DNA of 64,000 nt from Streptococcaceae bacterium (GCA_902363395.1 CABIZZ010000001.1:1465950-1529949); one strand, 5' to 3'. Positions 47,885 through 58,145 are shown, numbered from the stretch's first letter. Program-made: numbers and translations. Notes: generated from the letters alone by a model not told the origin.

Positions 47885-49105
47885 TTAAATAATGCTGTAA
47901 AACTCAAAATTCCCACGTTTTTTTACCAATCTGAAATAATCTTCATCCGATAAAATTGCAAGCCCATCCTCATAGGAGGCAATCTTCTTCTCTGCTTCCT
48001 CATAAGTGGAGACAAAATCTTTCACATAAGACTGACCTTCAAATTGACCATTCATCTTGGTGTAGATAATGGCAAATTTTCCTGAACGATCCAGTTGAGA
48101 CGGCCCATTGCTCTCATTAAGGGCAAAAGCAATCCGCTCTGCAATGCGTTTAATCACAGGAACAACCACACTGTTTCCAGCTTGTTTGTAGAGCTGACCA
48201 TTGGAAACTCCCTCAGGGATTTTAAAGGATTTAGGATAGCCTTGAACATTAAAGGTTTCTTTGGGAGTTAACTTCCGAATCTCCCCAGTGTCAGTCAAGA
48301 TCAATGGAACATTGTGTCCACCTGTTCCCATATTGGCTGTCAAGGTAGGGACTACACCGTTTTTGTTTTCACGGACATACTGACGACGCCATTGATAAAC
48401 CGTATCTTGACTAGTCACTTCAAACTTCAACTGATCGTAGAAATTTTGTTTCCCTTCTCGATAATAGTAGGCCTCATCAGGCTTGGCACCAAAATCAATG
48501 ACATCAGCCAAGGTCGTTGTTAGTTTGATTTCCTCTGGGAATTCAAATAAGTCGTAGGCTTCTTTAGTATCAAAACCAACGATATAGATCCGCTCGCGGT
48601 TTTGTGGGATATTCCCATAGTCTTTCCCGTTGAGAACCTTCCACTTGATGAAGTAGTTGTTCTCGGTCAAGGCTTCACGAATAACCTTGAAGGTATTGCC
48701 GTGGTCATGACCGACCATGTTCTTGACGTTTTCGATAAAAATGGCGCGAGGTTTGCACCCCTCAATCATGCGAAGCAATTCGAAGAAAAGATCGCCACGA
48801 TCATCATCAAAGCCCTTGCGATAACCCGCAATACTAAAGGCCTGACAAGGGAAACCTCCCATAATCACATCCACGCGCTCAGCCGGAATGTCTTCCGGTT
48901 GCACCGCATGAATATCACGACTATCCAAATGCGTATTTGGATAATTTAAACGATAAGTCTGACGCGCATACTTATCAAATTCATTGGCATACACCACTCT
49001 GAACTCGTTGGTCTGTTCAAATCCCAACTCAATTCCCCCAACACCTGAGAAGAAAGCTGCAATGTTGTACTTCTCAGGTCGGTTCGAACTTACAGAATTT
49101 GTCAT
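47885..49105 (-). CDS. DNA (cytosine-5)-methyltransferase
   Basis: The 406-residue protein has the C5-MTase motifs in order: motif I FFSGVGGIELGFEQ near residue 18, motif IV GGFPCQAFSIAGY near residue 80, motif VI FIENVKNM, motif VIII IPQNRERIYIVGF, a target-recognition region around VVPTLTANMGTGGHNVP, and motif X QAGNSVVVPV near residue 312. A C-terminal tail of about 65 residues follows that is not part of the core. It would protect the host from the neighbouring endonuclease. Specificity cannot be read. Confidence 0.92.
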   Translation of the reverse strand: MTNSVSSNRPEKYNIAAFFSGVGGIELGFEQTNEFRVVYANEFDKYARQTYRLNYPNTHLDSRDIHAVQPEDIPAERVDVIMGGFPCQAFSIAGYRKGFDDDRGDLFFELLRMIEGCKPRAIFIENVKNMVGHDHGNTFKVIREALTENNYFIKWKVLNGKDYGNIPQNRERIYIVGFDTKEAYDLFEFPEEIKLTTTLADVIDFGAKPDEAYYYREGKQNFYDQLKFEVTSQDTVYQWRRQYVRENKNGVVPTLTANMGTGGHNVPLILTDTGEIRKLTPKETFNVQGYPKSFKIPEGVSNGQLYKQAGNSVVVPVIKRIAERIAFALNESNGPSQLDRSGKFAIIYTKMNGQFEGQSYVKDFVSTYEEAEKKIASYEDGLAILSDEDYFRLVKKRGNFEFYSII

Positions 49106-49139
49106 GTAGTAACCTGCTTTCTAAAATATTGACTTTTCT

Positions 49140-49148
49140 AGTATAACA
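49140..49148 (-). promoter_or_regulatory. extended -10 promoter of the methyltransferase gene
   Basis: The minus strand reads TGTTATACT about 35 bases before the methyltransferase ATG. Confidence 0.45.
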
Positions 49149-49183
49149 TGAATAATTTATTGAGAACAGAGATTCAGCATTTT

Positions 49184-52100
49184 TTATTTATTCATCAATT
49201 CTTCGATTAGAATTCGCGAGCTACCAAACTCATTTTCAAACATTTGATCAATAATATCTAAACAATTATCAGCAACATCATCGCCTTTGTGTTCATCATA
49301 AAGCTGTATCATTAACCTAGAAAGATATTCTTCTATTCGTCTATAATAATATGTTTCCAATTTCAATTTATTGTTTTTGCTCACAATATTAGACACTGTT
49401 TCAAAAATGATGGTTGTATAATTTGAAATCGATACTTGTTTTTCAAGAGATTCTAAAAAATAATAATATAACTTATCTTTATATTCTGAAGTTAGTAGTT
49501 TAAGTATTAAATCTCTATCTTCTTTAATATCCAACAAACCATCCCTGAATAACTGAGGTAAAATTTTTTCTAAATTTGTAATATTCTCACTTAAATAATG
49601 AAGTATAATCTTCTTTGATTTCTCTTCATGGTTCTTTACCTTTAAATAATTTATTGCCATCTGGCAAATACCTTCTGCTTGAAGTGCACTTCCACTATAA
49701 ACAGATGATTCCATTTCTCCTTTATTTAAGTAAATTTCTGTAATCAGAAATGAGGCATTTTTTACAAGTAATGTATCTTTTGAATCGAAAGCTAATTGCA
49801 ATAAAGATTGAATTCGTTCTTTTTCATCTTCGTATAGTCTAAACAAAATGTAGTTACTATACCAATGAATTATCATCTTTTCATCCGTAAAAATCCCTCT
49901 AAATAACTCTCTAGCAAAATCTTTATCTAAATCTAAAATTATATACAGAAGAAAAATAGTATTTAAGCGTACGTAGTCAGTCTTATCATTAGCAAGTGAA
50001 ATAATAGTATTTTTGAAGTACGAAATGTTTGTTGGTGAATTTTCTATTAGTTTTGTCAAAGCGTGTATTCCATGACCTCTTAAAGTTGAGTATGACTGTT
50101 GTAAATAATTTTCCAGAGTTTGATTCTCGTTAAATTTATCAAGAACATCTAAATCAGTTTTCTTAAGATAATAATTAAGCTTTCCAAAAACTTCATCGGA
50201 CCATCCCATACTTGCGTGTTCCTCTATGACTCGGAAAAAATAATAAAGATTCTCCCAATTATCTTCATTTACAAAATTTAATAGTATGAATTCAAGGTCA
50301 CTTAAAACAGGGTCTGGAATTTTTTCTAAGTCTACAATTCCACCTAGTAGACCATCTATATAATGTTCATTGATTTTATGATTGGACGATAAGTTTAAAA
50401 ATAAAGAAACGTATTCTTTAGGATTTTTAGAAACAGCATTTCTAAAATCCCTAGCTAATTCTCTGGGAGAAGACTCAATAAATATTTGCCTCTCACTATC
50501 CCATCTACATTTAGTCTCACCTTTTGAACTGATGAGAATATTTCTCCAAGATTTAGCAGAAATATCCTTTCCTTGTAGCGGAGATACTACACTTCCACAA
50601 TGTGAGCCATAAAAAGAATCAGAAAAACTATTAGATCGTTCTAATACCTTTAGTAATTCGATAGCTTCTTTACTCATTCTGTTTTTCGGTAAAACTGATA
50701 GCAATCTATACTGAAAATCTCCCCAAAATGGCCAATAAACCCTATAATCATTTTGAGATTTATTTGTTTCAATTCTCCTTGCTAGTCTTTGTTTAGCCTC
50801 AGGTGATACATAATGAATAATTTGTTCTTCAAGTTTATGGTACATTTCTAATGAACATCTTTTTGAGACCTTAGAAATCAATCGTTTGGCTAAAATCAAT
50901 TTTTCTTCATAACCTTGGGATTTTTCAAAGAGTGTTTTATTAAAATCAATCAATAAGTATTCGATACAATTATCAGAATAACTCTCTGGTAAATTATGCA
51001 AAGCATCTAAAATAACTTCATTATAGAGATAATCACCTTTTCCCATATAATTACTATAAGTTTTCAAAAAAATCTCAGGATGTTTCGAAATTAAATATTT
51101 ATTTGCTTCATTTAATAAATGAAGGTAATATCTTTGTAAGCTATCGCGTTCTTTCAAGGCTAGATTGTATTTAGTTGAATTATTCTCGGAATACTTTCTA
51201 AGATAAGGTAATAATATTTGGACGATTTGTATACAATTTTTATCTATGTAATTATGGGAGTTTTCATCGAAATTCTTTGATTCATTATAAAATCTATTGC
51301 TATTATCAGAGTCTTGAAATTTATCAAGTAATAAGCAAATCACTTTAATTTTATAATAATTTAAATTTTTATAGTAATCATCATAGAATTCTATATTTTC
51401 AATAAAATCACTCCAATAATGTAATCTTAAATTAAAAAAGTTTTCAGAATCATTATTATAGTCACTATAAAAACAACTACGCCATTCGTGCTTATCATCA
51501 GAAATTTTTATAGCATTTCTTATAAATTGAGTAGCTTCAGTTGTATAATATGGAGAAATACTGCTTAATAAGTTAATTACTAATGCTTTATTGATATCTA
51601 AAAATTTTTGCAACACATCCTTTTTTACTAAAAAATTAACATATGCAGGATGACCACTAATTACCGTTTGGCATAAATGATTTCTATAATTTATATCTTG
51701 AATCAGATCTGCTATATAATTTAAAATCTTTTTAGATGGTTCTTGAATACTTCCTAAGATTTCAAAGAAAACATATTTGAAATTAAACCTGACATTATTA
51801 CTCTTTATTAATTTAGTTCCAAAATCTAAAAAATCTTTTTCTGATTCTTCTAATAATGATTGAAGAAAAATTTGAAATTGATAACGTCTTGTTGGATTCT
51901 GTTGAGTTTTATCTCCAATAATTTCATTTATATCGTCATAATTATCGTAGTAATCAAGAATCATTTGCTCTGCAACAAAACAATCTAAGAATGACTGATG
52001 AACAAAAGAAACTTTGTTGGAACGCTCTGTTAACATCCCTTGGCTAATTAAATATCGCAGAGCTTTCTCATTACCTATTATTCTTCTCTTACTAAACACG

Positions 52101-53659
52101 GTTTTACCTGTATCAGCAAATAAATTGACAAGTTTTTCTTTTAATTTATTCAGATCATCTTCACTTAAATCGGCTTCCTGGCATTTTTCTGATAAATCCC
52201 TCCACCATTTATCAACTAGGTTATAAGTATTTTTTATTTGATAGTATTCTTCTTTGTAATTAATTTGTTCCCAAATATAAAGATTACTCGGGGTTCTCAA
52301 CAACTGTCTTAATCTGTTTGGATAATTATGGTATTTACTCCCTAAAATTTCCTCAACCTCATTTTCAAATAATTCATTAACTTCAACTTTATGCCAAGAC
52401 TCTGCATCATCTTTCGATTTATTTTCAAATAACGCCTTAATTCCGCTATCATTTTCTAAATCATAAGTTCTACAAACAAAAATAATTGAGATTTTATTCT
52501 CTCTTTCCAAATTGAGGTTCCGTATCTCTCGAATCAACTCCAAACAAGTCACAAGTGAACTTTTAGAATTTCTTGCTGTCCATCTTAACGCATCTAGTTG
52601 ATCTAATATAAGAACAACATTATTCTCTTTAGAAAAAGCGTTCAAACAATAACTAATGCTAGCAGGAAATCCTAATTTCTCCCCCCATCCTTGTGCCGTA
52701 CCCTCAGGAATATAACAATCTAGTTTTAAATCTAAGTGTAAAATATTACTTTTATTACACCAATCAATAATATTTTCTGTTAAACCGCTTTTACCATTCC
52801 CAGCTTTACCGTGAATGATAATTGACTTTCCTTCTTGAATATATTTCTTACATTCATCAAATTGTGTGCGAATTTTTAGACCCGAATCCAATGTTTTAAA
52901 GCTATTTTTATACTCATCATTTAAAATATGTATTCTAGGCATTATCCTATCATCACGTGCTAAATTTCTGAATTCAATTTTCTCATTTTTAATAAATTTC
53001 TCTAAATCCTGAAATGAAAGCCATCTTCCATAAATTTCACCTTGTAAAATTAAATTAATGAATTTTGACTTTATGCTAGTAGCATCACCAATAAAATATT
53101 GACTAACCTTATCTTTAATAAATTCTTCATTATCTGGATACGGTTCTTGCCTAATCACCGTTCTACTTAAAAAATCTATAACTTTTCGAATATCTTTTTC
53201 CTTAGAAAAACCTAAATATTTAATATAATCGTTCAATAAGCTACTGATTACTGAAGATGTCTGAACCTGATATTCAATGAAATACTGATCATCATCATTA
53301 GTTTTAGCCCTATAAATCAAATCAGAGAAACTTATAAACGGTAGTGGACTAACTAATGAAACCTTAACTTGTGGATCCCTTTCTAAATGTCTCCTCCAAC
53401 TATTAAGAATTCCTCTTTGATTTAAATCCGCAAGAGACCAATTTTCTTTACTAGCATTTCTTCCTTTGCATTGTTGTGCCTCCTTACTCCCATTTCTATA
53501 TCTTACTAAAACATCCACACGATCAGCTTCGGGACCAATTGGTTCAATTTTTATAGCATCTATTTTTTCAGCTATGATATCAATAAATTTCAAAACAATC
53601 CAATTGAACTCATATTTATTACCTAATTTATCTGCTCTTCCACCTATTTCATAAGGCAT
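49184..53659 (-). CDS. giant STAND NTPase with N-terminal nuclease (Avs-like antiphage protein)
   Basis: The 1491-residue protein begins with a probable PD-(D/E)xK nuclease (about residues 1-110): Asp49 in DRVDVLV and the QxK variant Gln63-Cys64-Lys65 in AQQCKGRN. A P-loop NTPase follows: Walker A GKAGNGKSG (284-292), Walker B VVLILDQLDAL (348-358), sensor FVCRTYD (394-400), and a winged-helix-like VSFVHQSFLDCFVAEQ. The long C-terminal half is helical-repeat-like. Nuclease, STAND ATPase and large sensor form the Avs design, where phage protein binding triggers DNA degradation. The gene is strikingly AT-rich and lies next to restriction-modification genes. Start follows a GAGAGG site. Confidence 0.75.
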   Translation of the reverse strand: MPYEIGGRADKLGNKYEFNWIVLKFIDIIAEKIDAIKIEPIGPEADRVDVLVRYRNGSKEAQQCKGRNASKENWSLADLNQRGILNSWRRHLERDPQVKVSLVSPLPFISFSDLIYRAKTNDDDQYFIEYQVQTSSVISSLLNDYIKYLGFSKEKDIRKVIDFLSRTVIRQEPYPDNEEFIKDKVSQYFIGDATSIKSKFINLILQGEIYGRWLSFQDLEKFIKNEKIEFRNLARDDRIMPRIHILNDEYKNSFKTLDSGLKIRTQFDECKKYIQEGKSIIIHGKAGNGKSGLTENIIDWCNKSNILHLDLKLDCYIPEGTAQGWGEKLGFPASISYCLNAFSKENNVVLILDQLDALRWTARNSKSSLVTCLELIREIRNLNLERENKISIIFVCRTYDLENDSGIKALFENKSKDDAESWHKVEVNELFENEVEEILGSKYHNYPNRLRQLLRTPSNLYIWEQINYKEEYYQIKNTYNLVDKWWRDLSEKCQEADLSEDDLNKLKEKLVNLFADTGKTVFSKRRIIGNEKALRYLISQGMLTERSNKVSFVHQSFLDCFVAEQMILDYYDNYDDINEIIGDKTQQNPTRRYQFQIFLQSLLEESEKDFLDFGTKLIKSNNVRFNFKYVFFEILGSIQEPSKKILNYIADLIQDINYRNHLCQTVISGHPAYVNFLVKKDVLQKFLDINKALVINLLSSISPYYTTEATQFIRNAIKISDDKHEWRSCFYSDYNNDSENFFNLRLHYWSDFIENIEFYDDYYKNLNYYKIKVICLLLDKFQDSDNSNRFYNESKNFDENSHNYIDKNCIQIVQILLPYLRKYSENNSTKYNLALKERDSLQRYYLHLLNEANKYLISKHPEIFLKTYSNYMGKGDYLYNEVILDALHNLPESYSDNCIEYLLIDFNKTLFEKSQGYEEKLILAKRLISKVSKRCSLEMYHKLEEQIIHYVSPEAKQRLARRIETNKSQNDYRVYWPFWGDFQYRLLSVLPKNRMSKEAIELLKVLERSNSFSDSFYGSHCGSVVSPLQGKDISAKSWRNILISSKGETKCRWDSERQIFIESSPRELARDFRNAVSKNPKEYVSLFLNLSSNHKINEHYIDGLLGGIVDLEKIPDPVLSDLEFILLNFVNEDNWENLYYFFRVIEEHASMGWSDEVFGKLNYYLKKTDLDVLDKFNENQTLENYLQQSYSTLRGHGIHALTKLIENSPTNISYFKNTIISLANDKTDYVRLNTIFLLYIILDLDKDFARELFRGIFTDEKMIIHWYSNYILFRLYEDEKERIQSLLQLAFDSKDTLLVKNASFLITEIYLNKGEMESSVYSGSALQAEGICQMAINYLKVKNHEEKSKKIILHYLSENITNLEKILPQLFRDGLLDIKEDRDLILKLLTSEYKDKLYYYFLESLEKQVSISNYTTIIFETVSNIVSKNNKLKLETYYYRRIEEYLSRLMIQLYDEHKGDDVADNCLDIIDQMFENEFGSSRILIEELMNK

Positions 53660-53675
53660 AAATCTACCTCTCTTT

Positions 53676-53699
53676 TAATGTATATTTAACATTATTATA
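53676..53699 (-). promoter_or_regulatory. -10 element and short dyad upstream of the STAND gene
   Basis: TATAAT (minus strand, 53694-53699) is followed by the inverted repeat TAATGT/ACATTA with a 7-base centre (53676-53694). The -35 region coincides with the valS terminator, so the promoter is probably weak. Confidence 0.4.
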
Positions 53700-53700
53700 C

Positions 53701-53727
53701 AAAAAAACACGGCATTCCGCCGTGTTT
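53701..53727 (-). terminator. terminator of valS
   Basis: AAACACGGC pairs perfectly with GCCGTGTTT over a 5-base loop, followed on the minus strand by TTTTTTT. Confidence 0.9.
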
Positions 53728-53733
53728 CTATGT

Positions 53734-56385
53734 TTATTTAACCAACTTCTTCATCTCATCAATACGTGCTACGGTCGCATCGTATTTGGCTTGGTAGTCG
53801 GCTTGTTTGTCGCGTTCTTTTTGGACGACTTCTGGTTTGGCATTGGCTACGAAGCGTTCATTAGAGAGCTTCTTACCGACCATATCCAGTTCTTTTTGCC
53901 ATTTAGCCAGTTCCTTATCGAGACGAGCGAGTTCTTCTTCGACATTGAGGAGGTCTGCCAGTGGCAAGTAGATTTCTGCTCCAGTGATGACGCTTGACAT
54001 CGCGAGTTCAGGTGCAGGGATGTTTGATGCGATTTCCAAGTGTTCTGGATTTGTGAAGCGTTTGATATAGTTAACATTGCTGTTAAAGAAGGCTTCCAAA
54101 TCGCTATCACTTGTCTTAACAAGAATCGTGATTGGCTTGCTTGGAGCAACGTTTACTTCCGCACGCGCATTACGAACAGCACGGATCAAGTCTTTGAGGC
54201 TTTCTACACCAGTGTGGGCAGCAAGGTCTTCAAAGGTTGGGTTAACAGTTGGGTATTCTGCTGTCACGATAGAGCCTTCTGAGATTTGCCCAAAGATTTC
54301 CTCTGTCACAAATGGCATGATTGGGTGAAGGAGACGAAGGATCTTGTCCAAAGTGTAAAGGAGAACAGAACGTGTGATGACTTTCTCTTCTTCGTTATCG
54401 CTATAAAGGACTTCCTTAGTCAACTCAACGTACCAGTCCGCAAACTCGTCCCAGATGAAGTTGTAGAGGATGTGTCCAGCCACACCGAATTCAAATTTGT
54501 CAAAGTTTTCAGTGACTTTTCCGATGGTTTCATTGAGGTTGTGGAGAATCCAGCGGTCAGTAACGTTTCCAGCTTCCTTGTTAACCACTTTTTCAACATT
54601 AGCAGTTGCTTGCTCTAGGGTCAAGCCTTCATTGTTCATGAGGATGTAGCGAGAGATGTTCCAGATCTTGTTAATGAAGTTCCATGAAGCATCCATTTTC
54701 TCGTAAGAGAAGCGCACGTCTTGCCCTGGTGCAGAACCGTTTGAAAGGAACCAACGAAGGGCATCGGCACCGTATTTCTCAATGACATCCATTGGGTCAA
54801 TTCCGTTTCCGAGAGATTTCGACATCTTACGTCCCTGCTCGTCACGGATGAGACCGTGAATCAGAACGTTTTGGAATGGCTGACGGCCAGTAAATTCCAA
54901 TGATTGGAAGATCATACGAGACACCCAGAAGAAGATGATGTCGTAACCTGTTACCAAGGTTGAAGTTGGAAAGTAACGTTTGAAGTCTTCTGAGTCGACA
55001 TCAGGCCAGCCCATGGTTGAGAATGGCCAAAGGGCTGAACTGAACCAAGTATCCAAGACGTCTTCGTCCTGAGTCCATCCGTCACCTTCTGGAGCTTCTT
55101 CACCGACGTACATTTCACCCTCGGCATTGTACCAAGCAGGGATTTGGTGACCCCACCAGAGCTGACGAGAGATTACCCAGTCATGGACATTTTCCATCCA
55201 TTGAAGGAAGGTATCGTTGAAACGAGGTGGGTAGAATTCTACCTTATCATCTGTATCTTGGTTGGCAATAGCATTTTTAGCCAATTGGTCCATCTTAACG
55301 AACCATTGCGTAGACAAGCGTGGCTCGACCACAACACCTGTACGTTCTGAGTGACCAACACTGTGGACACGTTTTTCGATTTTGACGAGGGCACCGATTT
55401 CTTCTAACTTGGCAACGACTGCCTTACGAGCTTCGAAACGATCCATACCTGCAAATTCGAAGGCCAAGTCATTCATGGTTCCGTCGTCGTTCATGACGTT
55501 AACTTGTGGCAAGTTATGGCGTTGACCAACCAAGAAGTCATTTGGGTCGTGGGCAGGCGTAATTTTCACGACACCAGTACCAAACTCAGGATCTGCGTGT
55601 TCATCACCAACGATTGGGATGAGTTTATTAGCGATAGGAAGGATGACGTTTTTACCAATCAAGTCCTTGTAGCGTGGGTCCTCTGGATTGACCGCAACCG
55701 CAACGTCCCCAAACATAGTCTCAGGACGAGTAGTCGCCACTTCAAGGGCGCGTGAGCCATCTTCCAGCATGTAGTTCATGTGGTAGAAGGCACCTTCGAC
55801 ATCCTTGTGAATCACCTCGATATCAGAAAGGGCTGTGCGAGCCGCTGGGTCCCAGTTAATGATAAACTCACCACGGTAGATCCAACCTTTCTTGTAAAGG
55901 TCCACAAAGACCTTGCGAACGGCTTTTGACAAACCTTCGTCAAGCGTGAAACGCTCGCGAGAGTAGTCAACAGAGAGCCCCATCTTGCCCCATTGTTCCT
56001 TGATAGTAGTAGCATATTCGTCTTTCCATTCCCAGACTTTGTCAAGGAATTTTTCACGACCGAGATCGTAACGAGTAATGCCCTCACCACGCAAGCGTTC
56101 CTCAACCTTAGCCTGAGTGGCAATCCCAGCGTGGTCCATCCCTGGAAGCCAAAGTGTATCAAAACCTTGCATACGTTTTTGACGGATGATGATATCTTGC
56201 AAAGTTGTATCCCAAGCGTGACCGAGGTGGAGTTTTCCAGTTACGTTTGGTGGTGGAATAACGATAGAATAAGGCTTAGCCTTTTTATCGCCTGAAGGCT
56301 TAAAAACATCTTCGTCAAGCCATTTTTGGTAACGACCAGCCTCAACCTCGGCTGGATTGTATTTAGGTGAAAGTTCTTTAGACAT
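53734..56385 (-). CDS. valS: valyl-tRNA synthetase
   Basis: The 883-residue class I synthetase has HIGH motif [14 protein letters not shown] near residue 48 and KMSKS in [14 protein letters not shown] near residue 520. An editing domain and a C-terminal coiled arm (about 810-883) that grips tRNA complete it. It charges tRNA-Val. It overlaps the upstream kinase gene by 8 bases, so it is part of an operon whose T-box leader lies before the GNAT gene at 57516. Confidence 0.98.
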   Translation of the reverse strand: MSKELSPKYNPAEVEAGRYQKWLDEDVFKPSGDKKAKPYSIVIPPPNVTGKLHLGHAWDTTLQDIIIRQKRMQGFDTLWLPGMDHAGIATQAKVEERLRGEGITRYDLGREKFLDKVWEWKDEYATTIKEQWGKMGLSVDYSRERFTLDEGLSKAVRKVFVDLYKKGWIYRGEFIINWDPAARTALSDIEVIHKDVEGAFYHMNYMLEDGSRALEVATTRPETMFGDVAVAVNPEDPRYKDLIGKNVILPIANKLIPIVGDEHADPEFGTGVVKITPAHDPNDFLVGQRHNLPQVNVMNDDGTMNDLAFEFAGMDRFEARKAVVAKLEEIGALVKIEKRVHSVGHSERTGVVVEPRLSTQWFVKMDQLAKNAIANQDTDDKVEFYPPRFNDTFLQWMENVHDWVISRQLWWGHQIPAWYNAEGEMYVGEEAPEGDGWTQDEDVLDTWFSSALWPFSTMGWPDVDSEDFKRYFPTSTLVTGYDIIFFWVSRMIFQSLEFTGRQPFQNVLIHGLIRDEQGRKMSKSLGNGIDPMDVIEKYGADALRWFLSNGSAPGQDVRFSYEKMDASWNFINKIWNISRYILMNNEGLTLEQATANVEKVVNKEAGNVTDRWILHNLNETIGKVTENFDKFEFGVAGHILYNFIWDEFADWYVELTKEVLYSDNEEEKVITRSVLLYTLDKILRLLHPIMPFVTEEIFGQISEGSIVTAEYPTVNPTFEDLAAHTGVESLKDLIRAVRNARAEVNVAPSKPITILVKTSDSDLEAFFNSNVNYIKRFTNPEHLEIASNIPAPELAMSSVITGAEIYLPLADLLNVEEELARLDKELAKWQKELDMVGKKLSNERFVANAKPEVVQKERDKQADYQAKYDATVARIDEMKKLVK

Positions 56386-56956
56386 GTGTGTGTCCTTTCT
56401 CTATTGTTTTCATTTTTTCTTGAATCTGCTTTGCGACTTCTTCTGCAGACAGATTCGTATTATCAATTTTCAGGTAGTGGTGAAGACCACTCGGTTGCTT
56501 TTGAGAATTAAGTTGATCTGTTTTATCAGTCTCTAAAATTTCTCTTTCAGATACCTCAAAATTCCGTTTCAAGGGTTTGTACTTCAACCGATTCTCCGTT
56601 CGATTGCGACGTAAGCGCTCCTCAAGAGACGTTTCTAATTCAACAAAGAGAATCTCTTGATGATACTCATTTAATAAATCTTGAATATCCTTCAAATACA
56701 TCAGATGGTATTGATTTGAAAAATCAGTTACACCTGTTAAAATCACCGACCGATGATGCCTGGCGCTTGTTCCAAGAAAAGAAAAGGTAACGCTACGAAC
56801 AAATTCCCACATTTCTTCCGTAAAATCCTGATAGATTTCGAGTGCAAAATCGATGGGTTGATGGTTGAAAAAGAGAGTCGCACCGGTGAGTTTCGAAAGT
56901 TCCTGACCTATGGTCATTTTCCCTGCAGCTGGAGCCCCAATGATGAAAACATGCAT
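56378..56956 (-). CDS. P-loop nucleoside-kinase-like protein
   Basis: The 192-residue protein starts [21 protein letters not shown], with Walker [10 protein letters not shown]. It continues through a shikimate/adenylate-kinase-like fold with [15 protein letters not shown] as a lid-like arginine region and a C-terminal [20 protein letters not shown]. Substrate unknown. The start is placed at 56956, where the ATG overlaps the GNAT stop codon by one base (TGATG), indicating translational coupling; its own end overlaps valS. Confidence 0.8.
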   Translation of the reverse strand: MHVFIIGAPAAGKMTIGQELSKLTGATLFFNHQPIDFALEIYQDFTEEMWEFVRSVTFSFLGTSARHHRSVILTGVTDFSNQYHLMYLKDIQDLLNEYHQEILFVELETSLEERLRRNRTENRLKYKPLKRNFEVSEREILETDKTDQLNSQKQPSGLHHYLKIDNTNLSAEEVAKQIQEKMKTIEKGHTHV

Positions 56957-57516
56957 CAATCCACCTCCCACTCACTCTTCAGCAAGCCGTATCTCAAATC
57001 ATCACAGCGATTGCCTTGGGCATCTTTGCGATCCCTTATGCGAGCTTCGAGGGTGAAACCAAGCTTCTCAGCGACTCGTTGACTTTGAAGGTTGTACCCA
57101 AAGCAAGACAATTCAATCTTGTGAAGTCCCAGTTCTTTAAAAGCCAAATCAATCAAGGCACGCGCTGCTTCTGGCACATAGCCTCGACCCCAATAGTCTG
57201 GGTGTAAGGTATAGCCAAGTTCTAGCACATCGTCTTCGTGGCGATGGTTGAAGTCAACAGAGCCGATGATGGTATCAGTCCCTTTGACTACAATGCCGTA
57301 TCCTGCTGGGAGATTGTCCTTTTCATTGCGCTCGGGAAGGATATGCTCTAGGTAATAAATCTCATCTTCCAAGGTCTTGACGGGTGGAAAACCTGCTGGG
57401 TAGGAGACTTCTGGCAAACTGGCGTAAGCATATATGTCCTCTGCATCAGCCACTGTTCGGACTCGTAAGACTAGACGCTCCGTTTCGATTCGTTCTGGTA
57501 ACTCTGCTCTTGTCAT
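56956..57516 (-). CDS. GNAT acetyltransferase (RimJ/RimL-like)
   Basis: The 186-residue protein has the GNAT core with IETERLVLRVRTVADAEDIYAYA at the N-terminus, GSVDFNHRHEDDVLELGYTLHPDYWGRGYVPEA (acetyl-CoA site in GRGYVPEA) and LHKIELSCFGYNLQSQRVAEKLGF. It resembles protein N-acetyltransferases that modify ribosomal proteins. It is the first gene after a T-box and is translationally coupled to the kinase gene and then valS. Confidence 0.88.
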   Translation of the reverse strand: MTRAELPERIETERLVLRVRTVADAEDIYAYASLPEVSYPAGFPPVKTLEDEIYYLEHILPERNEKDNLPAGYGIVVKGTDTIIGSVDFNHRHEDDVLELGYTLHPDYWGRGYVPEAARALIDLAFKELGLHKIELSCFGYNLQSQRVAEKLGFTLEARIRDRKDAQGNRCDDLRYGLLKSEWEVD

Positions 57517-57540
57517 CTTCCCCCCTCGCTTTCTACAAAA

Positions 57541-57747
57541 AAATCGTCCCTGTCATGAATCTGACAGGGACGAATGTATTAATCCGCGGTACCACCCAAT
57601 TTCGGGCAACGCCCGCATCTCTCGTCTTTTAAACAAAAAGACATTTTTATTTCAATTTTTCATCCATTAGCAACTAGTTTTGACACATTTGTGGACTTCT
57701 CAGCACCGCCACTTTCTGTAAAATGTGGGACTCAAAACACCTCTAAC
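57541..57747 (-). promoter_or_regulatory. T-box riboswitch leader of the GNAT-kinase-valS operon
   Basis: The minus strand has the T-box core AATTGGGTGGTACCGCG (about 57585-57601) followed by terminator CGTCCCTGTCA...TGACAGGGACG and TTTTTTT, ending about 27 bases before the GNAT ATG. In stem I, TTAG/CTAA and TTTTGA/TCAAAA flank a GUU valine codon (57672-57674), a plausible specifier. It fills most of the gap between the GNAT and HhH genes. Confidence 0.88.
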
Positions 57748-57753
57748 AGGTTC

Positions 57754-57782
57754 ATTTTATCAAGTTTTCCTGGAAATAGCAA
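57754..57782 (-). promoter_or_regulatory. promoter of the valS T-box operon
   Basis: On the minus strand TTGCTA (57777-57782) and TAAAAT (57754-57759) are 17 bases apart, with a TGA extension. Confidence 0.75.
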
Positions 57783-57797
57783 GAAATCACAAAGCGA

Positions 57798-58145
57798 TTA
57801 TTTAAACTTGACACCAAGTTCTTGCAATTTTTTGATAGTAGCTGGGCCGATTCCTTTAAGGGCCAACAACTCTTTCTCTGTCCAGTTTGCGAAGTCCGCA
57901 ACAGAGCGAATACCTTCATCATAGAATGTTTGCGCACGATCTAGTGCTACACCTTCCAAGCTTGCAGCGAATTCTTCTACTGAAGAAGCTGCTTGTTTCA
58001 CTTCTTTCGCTACTGCTTTTGCTGCTTTCTCAACTTTCTTAGGTGCTTCTTTAACAGCTGCTCCTACAGTTGCGACAGCTTTTTTCAAAAGATGTCTATT
58101 TTGATGTTTGTATTGTTTCGCACGGTTAACGTTCTTCTTTGCCAT
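57798..58145 (-). CDS. helix-hairpin-helix protein with basic/Ala-Lys N-terminus
   Basis: The 115-residue protein (start MAKKNVNRAKQYKHQNRH at 58145) has a basic N-terminus, an Ala/Lys-rich amphipathic stretch (about 20-60: VKEAPKKVEKAAKAVAKEV), and a C-terminal HhH domain with KELLALKGIGPATIKKLQELG. HhH motifs bind DNA without sequence preference. A role in nucleoid binding or repair is possible but unproven. The start is chosen after an AGGAGG ribosome binding site; an upstream ATG at 58172 would lie before it. Confidence 0.75.
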   Translation of the reverse strand: MAKKNVNRAKQYKHQNRHLLKKAVATVGAAVKEAPKKVEKAAKAVAKEVKQAASSVEEFAASLEGVALDRAQTFYDEGIRSVADFANWTEKELLALKGIGPATIKKLQELGVKFK

